Below are positions 21,005 through 34,300 of a stretch of 64,000 nucleotides of DNA, one piece after another. The notes beneath the pieces are model-generated. The model was given only the letters and a program-made list of their open reading frames with translations. It was not told the origin of the DNA and did no database searches. The DNA is taken from contig CM040092.1 in NCBI GenBank assembly GCA_022496805.1, positions 15,704,113 through 15,768,112 of the forward strand. The letters are read 5' to 3'. Positions within the stretch are counted from its first letter, which is position 1. Each line of letters begins with the position of its first letter. A program made the translations under genes and the position numbers. The stretch is from Pohlia nutans. Taxonomy: Eukaryota; Streptophyta; Bryopsida; Bryales; Mniaceae.

Positions 21005-21595
21005 CGAATTAAAAAGTAAAAGTGTATTGAGGTAGGCTTGAGGTACACCTCAACCCTACTTCAACACGCTTTTATTTAAGAACACAATTTAAATCAAATC
21101 AAAAAGTAAAAGCGTGTTGAGATAGGTTTGAGGTACACCTCAAGCCTACCTCAACACGCTTTTATTAAGAACACAATTTAGATCAAATTAAAAAGTAAAA
21201 GTGTATTGAGGTAGGTTTGAGGTACACTTCAAGCTTACCTCAATATGCTTTTATTTAATAATACAATTTAGATCAAATCAAAAAGTAAAAGCGTGTTGAG
21301 GTAGGTTTGAGGTGCACCTCAAGCCTACCTCAACACGCTTTTATTAAGAACACAATTTAAATCAAATCAAAAAGTAAAAGTGTGTTGAGGTAGGTTTGAG
21401 GTACACCTCAAGCCTACCTCAACACGCTTTTATTTAAGAACACAATTTAAATCAAATCAAAAAGTAAAAGCGTGTTGAGGTAGGTTTGAGGTGCACCTCA
21501 AGCCTACCTCAACACGCTTTTATTTAATAATACAACTTATATCAAATCAAAAAGTAAAACCATGTTGAGGTAGGTTTGAGGTACACCTTAAATAT
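21005..21595. repeat. Tandem array of ~90 bp palindromic units
   Basis: AAAAAGTAAAA starts recur at about 21011, 21101, 21190, 21280, 21369, 21459 and 21549, giving six full units and one partial. Each unit contains two ~26 bp arms, AAGCGTGTTGAGGTAGG... and ...CCTACCTCAACACGCTT, meeting at GGTRCACC with no loop. The units are joined by an AT-rich linker (AACACAATTTARATCAAATC). The most conserved units are perfect palindromes apart from one or two bases. Confidence 0.92.
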
Positions 21596-22674
21596 AGTTT
21601 TTGATATCAAATTTGTCATCCATATCTCATTTGAGATTTTATACTGTAATATTTTAAACTTGCAATAGTGACTAATGAATTAGTAAAGGTTTATATTTCA
21701 GAAATTCCAAATTTTAGTTCAATTTGAACTTTATACATATTCACTGTGTGCTCGAATGAGTTGGTCATCATTTGTGTGTACGATGCAACCGGCGCATTCA
21801 ATCAGTGCCCCGTTGTCAACCGCATGCAATCTTCAGTTGGCATGCGGCACAACCGCTCTCTGTCAGCTAACCCTCGGGTGATGATGTTCATCTGTGCCGA
21901 AGGACCACATCCTTACCTTCCGTGGGCAACATTCATCCAAATGCCCGCACACTTGGTGTTACCAACCTGTTGTTACACGTTTCCGGGGCCTTCATTCACC
22001 TGTCCCCACATGCTCCCAATTGCTGCCCCACGTCCTTTTCTGGAAAGAAACCCCTCGTGGCACTCCCTTGCTGCAAAAGATGAACGGCTTTTCCTTCACA
22101 TGTCAAGCAGGCCCTTCTAAACCGTATGCACTCGTATAACGCCGAATCCCACACCGGCATTTCTCCTACCTCTGCTGAACAAAAGAATTATTTGTTCACA
22201 ACGACAATCTAGGGACTCTCGCCGACTGCGATTGTTCATCCCGGTCATTCACAGCCTAGTACTGGACGTATTCTAACTACCCCTGACCGTATACTTCCAC
22301 CGTATCTTGTAACATCGGTTGCAATAACTATGGAACCACAACTCCAATTTGTGTGCACAGGACGTCATTGGAAAGTTATCGCAAGTAGCTACAAGTTTAC
22401 TTCGAAATTTGTTGCGAGAATCGTGGCCAAATTCTCGTCAGAGCTTCATTTTTTGACGCAGCTCTTGTAGTCGCTACAATGAAAACTCGGCTATACACGC
22501 TATAATATCCTAAAGTGGTCGTTGGATGATCTCAAAATTTTGAGGGAAGCTTCTAGACTAAGACTACTTTATATTTCAACGGCTGGATCTACCAAATTGG
22601 ACCCACACTTGGCCTACAAACAAGGAACAAGGCACTACCTCGTCCATCTAACAACATGTCAAAAAAAGCAGTAG
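21596..22674. other. Intergenic with a moderately GC-rich patch, no gene supported
   Basis: A 124-codon plus frame at 21746-22120 lies in a C-rich patch and shows no family motif. The remainder is AT-rich. Confidence 0.4.
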
Positions 22675-22689
22675 TCATGAAAGGGTTAA
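22675..22689 (-). mobile_element. Single GGG-TTAA transposon end
   Basis: TCATGAAAGGGTTAA reads on the minus strand as TTAACCCTTTCATGA, like the end at 6319. It abuts the element at 22686-22955 and shares its TTAA. Its partner terminus was not found. Confidence 0.4.
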
Positions 22690-22955
22690 CCCCTCACAGC
22701 CCAAGGAGACAAAAAGTGTCCACTAAAGATAATAAAAAATTTGGTCGACAGATGCATATGAAACAATATAGAAAAACAATCCAACTGCTCAATTTGATAT
22801 TTGAACGATGAACTCATTTTGCAATCAAGCTGGCTAGACACCCCAACAATGAATTTGTCAAATGTCACCTTGATTTCCATCCACGACACTATTTCCGGGC
22901 CAAGGTCCACTCACAATACAAAGAGGTAAACATGCCACAAGCGGTAAGGGGTTAA
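22686..22955. mobile_element. TTAA-flanked piggyBac-type MITE (E)
   Basis: 270 bp from TTAACCCCTCACAGCCC to GCGGTAAGGGGTTAA. The shared terminus is CCCCT(C/T)AC. Non-coding. Confidence 0.65.
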
Positions 22956-23145
22956 ATACAATTTTTTTACACGGATGTCTACATATACAAAATTCTGAAA
23001 TTAATTTAATATTACATTGTACATTGAGGTCTTTGTTGTAAAGTAATCAAATTAGAAAGCATCAAAGAAACAAAACTCCATGACATTTGAATAAAAATCA
23101 ATAGATTTTATTTTTTTTAAATCCTAGTTACCAAAAATCCTTCCA

Positions 23146-23644
23146 TTAATCCTTAAACGTCCTTGACGCCCTTGGAGGGGCACCCAAATAACATCTTCAA
23201 AGTTTCTAACTCGGGTATCTGTTATCAAGTCAGAAATAAAATAAAATAAACAATCACTAAAAACAAAACCCTCGTAGGCCAACGTTGTCTTGCACTGGCA
23301 GAAGGGAATGCATAATTGGGCAACGCCTTGGGGTGATGACATATGGTGCCCCAAAAATCAATTGGCTGGCAAAATTAATGGGCTATCCACACTCGATTTG
23401 GGAGCCATGCCCCGCCTGTCTCTCTCTTCCCCCCCCCCCCCTTCCTTTCCTTGGCTAATGCATTTATACGAGTCCCATTTTTGCCACAATTGTTCAACTT
23501 TGGCGCAACTTAGGAATCTACCCTTGCTTCTTTAGTAAATTTTCAAAGCACCAATCTTTTCTTTTTTTTGGTTCACAAGATCTACTTCCTCATTATTCTT
23601 TCAAAACTAAGCCCATGGGACTTGTTTGGTCCTCTAAGGGTTAA
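23146..23644. mobile_element. Probable TTAA-flanked element (F)
   Basis: 499 bp from TTAATCCTTAAACGTCC to GGTCCTCTAAGGGTTAA. The inverted repeats are imperfect (CCTTAAACGTCC against CCCTTAGAGGACC). Contains a C10 run near 23430. Non-coding. Confidence 0.5.
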
Positions 23645-24855
23645 CTATGACAATATTTTTAAATTTTGTATGAGAGAGCTTTTAATCCAACAAAGTTTTT
23701 TAATTCTAAACAAAAGAGAAGTTTGAACCATAATAATATTTTTAATAAAATTGATGTTTTGTTTAAATATAGGATTTTATTTTAGAAAATCTTTACTACT
23801 ATGTAAATAGGAATAATTTTGATTATTTAAAATAAAAAAATTTAAAAAGAAAAAAAAGAAAAACATCGTTTTTAAATACATGATTTTATTTTAGATTTTT
23901 TTACTATCCTATGTATGGGTTCAATGCTTCTAATCCGTTCCGCTACAATTCAAACCAGTTTTTATAAATGATAAAAAAAAAAATCTTAATTACAAAACAT
24001 TTAGGAAATTCAAACTAAAAATTCGAAAAAAATATATAATTATAATTTTTAATTGAATTTTTTTTGGTTAATTTTTATGTTAAATTTTGATTGATAATCA
24101 CTATTCATTTTATACTCTATAAAACTTGAAGGTTCATATAATTCAAAAAGCATGGTTTATTCAAAGTTAATTTTGACACTAAATGACTAGTTTAATGGTT
24201 TATAATAAAAATTTGAATTCCAATGGGAGGTAGCAAAGAACGTTTATCATCTATTGTAAAGTAGAGAGATTAAATCATGATCATTTAAGCAATTTATATA
24301 TTTCATTTCAATTACAAAAATATGGTAGTAATTTCTTCATCTTATCAAGTAAAAGTGAAGGCACCTGAATTTAATTTATTTACAACTATGATCAAGGGTC
24401 CAAAAGAGGTCAAAAGAGCCAACTGTACACATTGCACATTTAGGGAGTCCTTAGTGGAGTCTTTAATGGCATATTCTATTCAAAATTTTGAATAATTCAT
24501 CCAAAATAGTTCTTAATTAACGACTAATAAGGAGTGATGACAAAGACATAATTGTCTTTTGATACTTATAAAATTCACAAAACCTTTTTGTTTTTGATAT
24601 ATGACATCTATAAGTATAGAACATTGGACTATAATATTTCTTAGTAGTTTGTATATTTTTTCAATTGTTATGATGAAGATTCTTCAAAAAATGCATTGAT
24701 AACGTGCTTAGTAGATCGTTTACCTCGCTTGGACCCTAAATTTTTTATTGAAGTTGTATAGGCATACAATTCTTTCAATGACTTTAGTATGTCATAAATG
24801 ACAATCTAAAACACTCCTAATACTACCTACAAAACACATATTGTGTGAACTTTAT
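23645..24855. other. AT-rich intergenic, no gene seen
   Basis: Long A- and T-runs, frequent stops in all frames, no recognisable domain. Confidence 0.5.
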
Positions 24856-25123
24856 CATGTACAGTCACTGGACATAAGTCTTAACATCCCCTCATCTTAA
24901 AGCTAATTGTACCATTTTTCGATTTGCCATTATCACCACTTTTCCCTATCATTTGGCCACAAAAATTTGCACACATGTAATACTGACACTCGCCAAGTAT
25001 GCACTCTAAAACAATTTAGAATTTTAGGACCACTTATGAATTTATAGTACATTTTGGAGAACTATGGTGCAATTTGTTGTAAGGTGAGGGAGTGGCAAAA
25101 CTTATGTCTAGTGATTGTACATG
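24856..25123. mobile_element. MITE with ~45 bp inverted repeats (N)
   Basis: Left CATGTACAGTCACTGGACAT and following bases match the reverse complement of the right end (CATGTACAATCACTAGACAT, then AAGT, CCCTCA). 268 bp, non-coding, target duplication unclear. Confidence 0.7.
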
Positions 25124-25429
25124 TTGTCAAGTTAGAAATTTAGCATACTGATTTTGACAAACTATTTTATCAAAAAGAATTTGTATGACAAAAAAAAAAT
25201 CTTGAAAAACATTTGTACCGTCTCCAGCCATTAGGGTCAAGAAACAATAATTATGAAAAGAGAAGCCCAAATCTTTAGAAATATTTTTTTTTTTCAAAAA
25301 AATCTATTTCCAATGGTGAAAGGAGAATCTTAAAGAATATCCACATAATTTTAGAGAATATCCATATCATTTCGGCAAAATAAATAAACATCAGGCATGA
25401 CTTGTCGATCGTGATAGTCAGGTACAATA

Positions 25430-25820
25430 GAGTTAACCGAAAACAGAACAGATGTTCTGACCCCCAAAAAATCAGGAAGTCAGAGTCTATGCCCTCTTTT
25501 AGTGTAACCGAAATCAAAGCAAATAGGGAAGAAGATACCCTCTATCTTCAATTTTAGACACGAGCTCTAAGTTGTGAGAGCCAACTAATCAATGCAGTCA
25601 CCTAATTATATCTCAAGTGGATGTGGGCCATTGCCTCCAAGCCTTGGTTCTCTTTGAACTCACCTTCATCTCAGTTTTGCCTCCTTTGTGACGGCAAAAC
25701 TAGTTCACACTCCTTTCTATTTTGAATTCTTTGGAAACCATGCCAGTTTGTTTGGCTGCCTTAGATACGGGTCAAACTCACCTCACCTAACATGTCTTTT
25801 CTCTTCTTTTCGGTTAACTC
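25430..25820. mobile_element. MITE family J, copy 2
   Basis: 391 bp with termini GAGTTAACCGAAAA and TTTTCGGTTAACTC, flanked on both sides by TA. The conserved GAG outside the TTAA shows that the inverted repeat includes it, so this is not a TTAA-CCC element. A TA duplication would fit the Tc1/mariner superfamily. Confidence 0.65.
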
Positions 25821-26635
25821 TAATATCTAGAATCTTTCAAAAAAAAATTGAATTATTATTTGACAGAACCCAACCGTCAAGATCGACACCTCATGCCGAA
25901 TAATTAAATTTTCACCATACAAAATTAAGAATATTCGCAAAATTATATGAATATTCCTCAAAATTCCCTTTTCACCATAAAAAATAGATATTTTTTTGAA
26001 TAAATAAGTTTCTCACAAAAAATTTATGGGTATGTGGGCACGGGTACTAGTCTCAACTGTCAAATATTCCCCTTTCAAATGAGCCCCAAAAAATCAAAAC
26101 AGGAAGTGCACGTGATCACACAAATCAGTGAGAGACCACAAAAGTCATGGTCATCCATTGGGGGCCCCCAAGCCAAGAATACTAAATGCGGCGCCAGAGG
26201 ACCGTGCCCCCACCAAACTCCAGCAACAGTCAGCACAAGAAAAGTTTTTTATTTTTTATTTTTATCCATTAGAAAGATACTAGTAAATAGTAATGAATTG
26301 AATGGAAGGAAATAGAACCATAATAATAATATTCTATTGGGAGCCTCTAGTGCACTGGGCACTGTGCACCCCTGCTTTTTCCCTTGGGACATGGCAGCTG
26401 GCGTTGGTGGGCTCATGCCAAGTGTCATGGGCAAGGGTTAATATCTTGCCAAGTGGACAAAATTGCTATTCTTGCTAAAGTCAGTTTTTTTCCAATCAGT
26501 ACTTTGGCTACGTGGCTCATCCCCACTTGTGGGTCTTGTATTTTCCCTATCCCCAAATTATTCTGACATGGGTGCCTTTTCAGGTAAAATTCAGGGTTCG
26601 GCCCAAGTAGGATGAAAAACTAATAATTAGGGGGC

Positions 26636-26636
<1 letters not shown>
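25821..26636. other. Intergenic, no gene seen
   Basis: Short open frames at 26034-26315 and 26384-26566 without family motifs. Confidence 0.4.

Positions 26637-26669
<33 letters not shown>
26637..26669. repeat. (AAT)n microsatellite
   Basis: Eleven uninterrupted AAT units. Confidence 0.9.
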
Positions 26670-26670
<1 letters not shown>

Positions 26671-26721
26671 GTTGGCCCAAAGACCATCTTGAATGTTGGA
26701 GAGTTTGTTGGGGGTAAGTAC

Positions 26722-26797
26722 ACTAATTATCTCATTTTGGCAAAATAGTGTGTATCTAGGGAATTAGTATCACATGTACTAAATGGAATAATCAGTG
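26722..26797 (+). mobile_element. MITE family M, right-end fragment
   Basis: Shares GGAATTAGTATCACATG and CTAAATGGAATAATCAGTGTA with the right ends of the full copies at 26798-27017 and 35898-36126, and lies directly next to the first. Confidence 0.6.
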
Positions 26798-27017
26798 TAC
26801 ATTGATTATTCCATTGGGGGGGGAGGGGGGGGGGGGTTATAGTGCGTGTGGGAATTAGTGAAGGTGATACTAAATATCATTATGATGTAAAATTGGCGTG
26901 ATATGAAGATTTCAGCCACTCAATAAAAATTTCAACCCTCACTAACTTTGGAATTTGGGAAAATAGCGTGTGCTTCATAAATTAGTACCACACATACAAA
27001 ACGAGATAATCAGTGTA
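26798..27017 (+). mobile_element. MITE family M, copy 1, with poly-G tract
   Basis: Starts TACATTGATTATTCCATT and ends GAGATAATCAGTGTA in inverted orientation. The interior shares TTAGTGAAGGTGATACTAAA and TATCATTATGATGTAAAATT with 35898-36126. A G-run of about 20 bases (one A) lies at 26818-26837. Confidence 0.75.
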
Positions 27018-27957
27018 GTTCATTTATCGGACATGCATGACGAGGTTCATCCTTGTTTGCCTTTCTTACGGGTGCTAATAGAGATATGGGTCCTTGAATG
27101 AATATACTCTAGGTGGACGATAGGGTTGGCATAAATGAACTCATTGTCTACTTTTTATTTCAAAAAATAAAGCTAATCTCATGGAGTATTTGAAAATATT
27201 CTTCAATATTTTCTTTCTCAAGATGCAAAAAAAAAACTTGAAAAAAAAAATTCCCCAAAAATATCAGAATTTATTTTTAGACCGACCTTACCCTCCACCT
27301 ACATTACTCTTAATACATAGCACATAAATAAATCAGTGTTCAGTTGGCATATGATAATAACTTGCATTGTTATAGCATAATAGAGCAATGGGAGCCAACA
27401 CCCTTTTGCAATGGGACCACAGTCTAGTTACAATTAGAAACTAAGTTTACACGGCGATGACATGGTAGTCCCAAAATTTAAAAAAATACAAATGACATTC
27501 CTTCCTTACTTAAAAAAGTGGATTTAAGTGAAAATTCTCATTTGATTTGGGTGCTCCATTGCATTGCTATATTATGCTATGGTGGAGTGCAAAATGTGGG
27601 ACCGATTTTGGTGTTTTGATGGAGGCCATATATGACACCATTTCATCATCTCAAAAGATCACTCATTCATGGTATCCAAGAGTTCCGTCTCAAACTTGCA
27701 GCAATGTGGTGGACTGATTTTTGACCAGCACATGCAAATGCTCTACACCACCTGGCTGTGTGTGGTATTGGTTTACAACGGAATAAAATACTCTCATAAA
27801 CATTTAGCAATAGAAATTTAAAATTTTCAAGAAGAAAAGAAAATTAATGATAAATAAAATAAAATAATATATAGAGTCTTCTTTTAAAGAAATGATCATT
27901 ATATTTCTCCACTATTTAAAAAAAACACTAATTGAATTTTGAACTCTTGTAATTTTG
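27018..27957. other. AT-rich intergenic, no gene seen
   Basis: No open frame with a recognisable motif. Confidence 0.5.
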
Positions 27958-28037
27958 CATATATCGTAGTATGGCTGATGTTTTTTTTATTTTGTGAATT
28001 ATTTTTTGGCGACCCAGCTATGATACTACGATATACT
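27958..28037. mobile_element. Small foldback element
   Basis: CATATATCGTAGTATGGCTG and CAGCTATGATACTACGATAT form ~20 bp arms around a T-rich loop, about 80 bp in all. It lies about 860 bp before the transporter start codon. Confidence 0.65.
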
Positions 28038-28399
28038 TAGAAGAATGTGGCTATTTAACCCAAAGTAAAACAAAAATAAAATAAAACAAGCAGCTACGCT
28101 ACGAGGAGCTGTGACGGGAATAGAACGGGTGATGAACGAGAATGCATTTCAGTGGAATCATGGACGGAATATATTTGCTACAGTGATATTTAGCCCAAAA
28201 ATTTGAGTGTCCCCGCAATGCCTCTTCCCTACGGTCAGAGCCAATAAAATAAAAATAAAAATCCCTCAAATCCCTCAAAATTTCACACAGCCACTCATTT
28301 GGCGACATATCGCCCCAAAAATAAAAATAAAAATAAACATAAAAATAAAAATGCTGGTGGCCATTCTCTCGTGAAAGTGAAAGAAAAAGAGAGGCGGAG

Positions 28400-28702
28400 A
28401 TGTCGAGGCAGCGAGGGTTTCACCGCATGAATGGGAAATGCTGGTCTATCGCTACTAGAAAGCTTTACCGCCGCTTCTTCTTTCCCACCAAAACCCATCA
28501 GTCTTTCTACTCTCACTTACTACAAGAGCCTCCAAGCTTCTCTCACTCTCAAGCAGCTCTCACGCACACACAATTACAAGCGTCTCGTTTTGTGGGGGCA
28601 GACACGGATTTCAAGCAAACTGTCACCTCGGATGCTCAACCAATTCCATTCTTCTCTCTCAACTTCAAGCCTCGTGTGAGAGTTTCGTTTCTGTGTACGT
28701 AG
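28400..28702 (+). other. Upstream open frame in the probable 5' leader of the transporter gene
   Basis: A 100-codon frame starting ATGTCGAGGCAGCGAGG ends 195 bp before the main start. It shows no domain. It may be a true uORF if transcription begins upstream of 28400, or chance. Confidence 0.25.
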
Positions 28703-28897
28703 AGCCTCAGTTTTGTTGATGAATTCCTCACAGAACCTCGCCTCGGTCACAACAATGTGCATTCTCTGACCCAGGTTTTTCCAAACAAGGCTGTGAAACC
28801 CATTCAGCAACCGGGATCACCTTGTAATTTATACATATATTCTGGTTTCTGTGTGAGTGGGGGATCAGTGTTGTAATCTATTTGTAAATAGGCATTT

Positions 28898-31329
28898 ATG
28901 TCAAGCGCTTTGTACAGTAGCCGGTGCATGAAGGGAGCATCCCCGCTCTCTTTGTTGCAGACACCCACTTCCGCAAACGCAACAAGGGTTGGTTTCTCTT
29001 GTAATGGGATCGTTTTCAATCCTTTGTGTGGGTTGCGTACAAAACGAGGAGGTTGGAATTTGAATGGTCAGGGACAGGCTCGGGCGGCTTCGGCGTCCGA
29101 ATTCTCCCGGCAAGACAGTGTGGGAAGAAGGAAGAGAGGCGGAAGCATTGAACAGCCGGTGCCGTCGACTAATAGCAGTGGGCTTTCCAACAGTAAGAGT
29201 ATTCGCAGCCCTTCGTTGGGCTTGTTTGTGGAGAGAACCAAGAATGCCATTCATTGGAGTGCCAAACGACCTCGCCCGAGAGCTACTGTCATTGAGAAGA
29301 AACTCAAGCGCTCCTTGACTGCAGACCGCCTTCAAGCTCCAGGTATACCAACTCACAGCTTGTTTCATTTTTATTTTACGAAAGAAGCAGTGTGTATGTT
29401 GGAGCAGGGTTTGTTTTAATCTTTTGCTTTACTAAAGAAGTGGTCTATGTTGGTACATTGTTGAAACTTGCTGGAGCAGGGGTTGTTTTTAATCTTTTGC
29501 TTTACGAAAGAAGTGGTGTGTATGTTGGTACATTGTTGAAACTCGTTTTTGCTTTACGAAAAAGTGGTGTGTATGTTGAAACTTGTTGGAGCAGGGGTTG
29601 GTTTAGTCTTTTGCTTTACGAAAGAAGTGGTACATTGTTGAAACGGGGTTGTTTTGATTTTTGTGAAGGTTTTCTGATCAGTATGTGTTGGTTTCCTTTG
29701 CTTTAGGGAATTTGAAACACAAGGCGCCTGTGTTACCTGTGCCTGCATGGCAGTTGTCGTTTCCACACGTTGCTGTTGCGACTCTCACGTCTGTGCTCTT
29801 TGGCTACCACATTGGGTGAGTGTTAAAAAGCAATAGTTGTTGTTTTTGTTGTTTTTGATTGATTGATTTTAACCCCTAAAGTTCAAATTGGGCCTCATGT
29901 ATTTTTAAGCATTTTTGAGTAGGTCCTATGTTGAGTTTCTTTTGTTAATTTAAAAAAAAATCTCACCAGCACATACAATGCTCTTTCTTCATTGATTCTG
30001 GTGATATAAAATTTGGTCCCATCTTAATTATAGTTTTCACAATACAATCGATTGAATTTGACATTTTAAAGCAATGAATCCTTGGTTAAAATCAATAGTT
30101 ATTTTGGTTCTTATATTCGTTGTTCTTGATTGATTGATTTTTATTTATGAGATGGCTAAATATGGGAGCGTTTTGGTTTGGCAGGGTTGTGAATGTTCCT
30201 CTTCAATATATCGCCAAAGACCTTGGATTTGCTGGCAATGCCCTCATTCAAGGTACACACAACATCAATTACCCTCTCATAATTTGAGATTGTGGTGCTC
30301 TTTCATTGACTATATTGTTTGTTGTCATTGGCAAATATGATAAGAATCTTTATTACATGAATTGCAGGGTTCGTTGTGAGCATTTGTCTCGTCGGTGCAT
30401 TCCTGGGTTGTGCTGCTAGCGGTATTGTTGCTGACAAATATGGTAGAAGACGAGCTTTTCAACTGAGTTCTATCCCTATGATCTGTGGTGCTGCATTCAG
30501 GTAAAAATTCACTTGTGGCATCTTGAGGATGAAAGGTGTTGTGCTGATTGTACTCGTTTATATCACCTTTTTGGTAACAGAGTTCATAAACAAGTGCCCA
30601 ATCACAGGTTTACACAATAGCCAATATTCTGTTGGAATGTGATATTGGAGAGTGTGATAACAACGAGGTATCTGAGGTGCTTTAGAAGCCATTTCTTCCA
30701 TTTTGGGTTATGTCTGATTAGATTGCATTCCTTTTGTGCAGCGCCCTCGCACTAAACGTACCCGTCATGCTCCTCGGACGATTTCTTGTGGGAGCAGGAT
30801 TAGGTCTTTCTGGCCCAGTTACATCTCTTTATATATCTGAGGTATGTCCCCATACTTGATGAAAACAGCTTTGTTTCTGAGATTCATGTTTAGAAGCCCA
30901 AATTGGGCCTCGTGTTTTTCTCAGCAGTTTTGAGTAGGTCATATGTAGGCTTCCTAAATTTCATGTTTTTTGTTTTTTGACCAACACATGCAATGTTCTT
31001 CAGTGATTTCGGTGACATATAATTTGATCTCATCTGAACTATATTTCTCACAATATGATAAATTGAATTTGTCATTTTCAAACCACGAATCCTTGGTTCT
31101 TTAGGTTAAAGAATTCTTCTGTTTCTTCTACTGAGTGTGTGCATGTTGGTGTCTGAGCAGGTTTCTCCGATTCATGTGAGAGGAACCAATGGCAGTCTCC
31201 TGCAGATTGCAGGTTGTATTGGAATTCTGTCTGCTCTAGTAGCTGGCCTCCCTGCAGCGCATGTTGCTGGATGGTAAGTAAATAATTCATTTGACATGAT
31301 TGTATCATGAAAAAAATTATATTAAGATG

Positions 31330-31390
<61 letters not shown>

Positions 31391-34300
31391 TATATATATA
31401 TATATAGATATATATATATATCGTATTATGAGAACTGTTTTTTTTCCCCACCTCTAGTGTTAACCCCTAAAGGAATCATGGTTTTAAAATGAAAAATTCA
31501 ATCGATCATATTGTGAAAAAGATAATTCAGATGAGACTGAATTTTGTATCACTAGAATCAGTGAAAAGAAAAGTGTATGTTGGTAAAAAAACAAACAAAT
31601 TTAATCAAAAGGAAGTCTACATAGAACCTACTCAAAACTGCTAAAAAAACATGAGGCTTAATTTGGGTTTCTTGGTTCTTTAAGGGTTAACTTCGTAGCG
31701 TTGGTTAACTGACAATGATCAGTAAAGGGTAAAGAGAGACAACATCCAGGGATGTATTTTAAACAGTTTTGAAATGCAAATGTGCAGGTGGAGGGTTTGT
31801 TTTGCGCTGTCAACTATTCCAGCCGTTTTGCTTGCTGTAGGAATGCAATCATGTGCTGAAAGTCCCCAGTGGCTCTTTAAGGTAAAAGGTTTTTAGAGTA
31901 CCAAGTCTTTCTCCTTTCGGTTCTCTCAATCCTTGACGAAACTGTAAAATGGTGCTATGACTTTGCAAAGGTTAAGGAGATTTTTTTTTTTTTTATTGTA
32001 ACAAGTCACCTGACAATCTGTTGTCTTCTGCTCAGCAACGGAAATTGTTCAAAGCAAAGAAGGAATTTTCAAGGCTATGGGGCGCGGAACAAGTGAAGTC
32101 GGCTATGAATGAACTTTCTCGAGGGGGACAAGATGATAATAATAAGGGTGGAGCTTCTTGGAAGGCTTTAATCGAGCCACGCTACATCAGAGGTGAATGC
32201 ACACATTAGTTATTAACCCTTAAAAGGACCAAAGATTCATGGTTTTAAAATGACATTCATTCGATCAGATTGTGAAATTATAATTCACATGGGACCAAAT
32301 TTTATATCACCAGAATTAGTAAAGAACATTGCATGTGTTGGGTCGAAAATCAAAGAAACTTGAACAAAAAAGAAGTCCACGAGACCTACTCAAAATCTCT
32401 AAAACAAAATGGGCTTCTTGGTTCTTGAGGGGTTAAAAAATTAATGTTTTTTTTTCCCTGGTATGCTTGACGTGATTCACGTACTCAGGTTTAATTTGGC
32501 TTCCTGCATTTCTCTGACAAAAGTACCGTGGTTTCGTTACGTTTGCAGTTGTGATCATTGGTGCAGTACTATTTGCGTTTCAACAATTTGCTGGCATAAA
32601 TGCCATCTTCTACTTCTCATCATCTGTTTTCAAGAGTGCTGGTCTTACCTCTGAAGTAGGGGCAAGTGTTGCTGTGGGAGTGGTGAACCTTATTGGTAAA
32701 TGAATCCCTCTGCTTTGCTCTTCTCTTGCAAATGCACGTTGGTGTTTTTTTACTTTATTCTTGTATATCGAGGGGTTTAGGGTTTATGTTTCTGATCACA
32801 ATCCTTGTGCGGTTCTCTGTTCCATGCAGCCTCTTGTCTGGCATGCTACTTGATGGATAAAGTGGGTCGACGCACTCTTATGATTTATAGTTTCACTGGA
32901 ATGGTAAGTTCATCTTTAATTGTGAATTTCAAGGTTTTAGTTTCAAAGGAACATTTACGACTATGTCTACAAGTTGATTTTTATGTTGAGCAGGTCTACG
33001 AAATTTCAGAACTCATTTGGTAACTAACGTATATGAGTTCAGAAAGTGTCCAATGACATACTAACAAGATTCTTTATAGCAACTTGATATTGGAGATTGT
33101 GAAATTTCTTGATGCTTTTTACTAATGTGACGTTCTTGTAAATTTGCAGGGTTTGGCTATGGCAGTACAAGCAGCCACAGCATCTATACCTGCATTGAGT
33201 TCAGCCAAAGGAGTAGTGGCACTTGTGGGCACTTTAGTGTAAGTATTTCCTGGTTTTTTTAATTGATTTTGCCTTTTTGTTAGTTAGCAGTTTGTTGACT
33301 TTTGGATAGAGCATTTGAGATGGAATGGCTTAGGATGATTGCTTTAGGTACCAATTAATTTTTGGGTTAATTCCCTTTTCATACTACTCAAAAATGAAAT
33401 TCTTGCCAAATCCGAGTTTGCTAGTCCAAACCAATTCCTATTTTGTTTGGTACTTTAGGTGCTTTTATGGCTTATAATATAAATTTTGTAGCAAATCCAT
33501 TCATTTTGGATAGATTTTTTGAGTTTTGATTGATGATTTAACCTTTTTTTTAAACCTGGATGCAGATATGTATTCATGTTCGCTCTAGGTGCGGGACCAG
33601 TGCCAGCATTAATATTGCCTGAACTCTTTGCTGATCGGATTCGCGCGAAAGCCCTATCTGTTGCAATGTGTGTTCATTGGGTAAGCTCTTACTGTCACCT
33701 ACTACTGTGCAGTACTCTTTGATTCTTCACCCATCTTTTCATAATAACTTGACATGCCCATTAAGGGCAAAGGATTCATAGTTTTAAATCAAGACCAGTT
33801 CAATTTATTGCATTGTGAAAAAGAGAATTCAGATGTGAACAAATTTAATATCAGTGAAGAACATTGTATGTGTTGGTTAAAATTTGAACAAGAGGGAGCC
33901 CGCATAGGACCTGCTAAAGAAAACATAGGACCTACTCAAAACTGCTAAAGAAAACACGAGGCCCAATCTGGGCTTCTTTGTGAACCAAGGATTCATGATT
34001 TTAAAATGATAAACTCAATCGATTGTATTGTGAAAAATATAATTAAGATGGAACCAAATTTTTGAATAACATTACATGTGTTGGTCAAAAAACAAATAAA
34101 TTTGAACAAAAAGTTCACCTCAAAAAGGCTAAAAAGAAACACACGAGGCTCAATTTGGGCTTCTTGGTTCTTTAGGGGTTAACTCCAAAGTAGCTACTAG
34201 TTGATTACAGTACCTTTCAAAACATTGATTTCTATCATTCAAACATTTAGGGCATGATTTCTTCTCACATTTTAAAGCTTCTGAAATCATTTGTTTCGAT

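Noticed and set aside
21005..21595. TGAGGTAGG in the palindromic array resembles the let-7 microRNA seed
   Set aside because: The match is only about nine bases, the array is not a microRNA-like hairpin with a mature/star pair, and let-7 is an animal family.
21005..21595. Regular palindromic repeats could be mistaken for a CRISPR array
   Set aside because: Spacers between palindromes are near-identical, no cas genes are present, and the context is a plant nuclear genome.
21746..22120. 124-codon frame in a C-rich patch
   Set aside because: No recognisable motif and no splice or start evidence.
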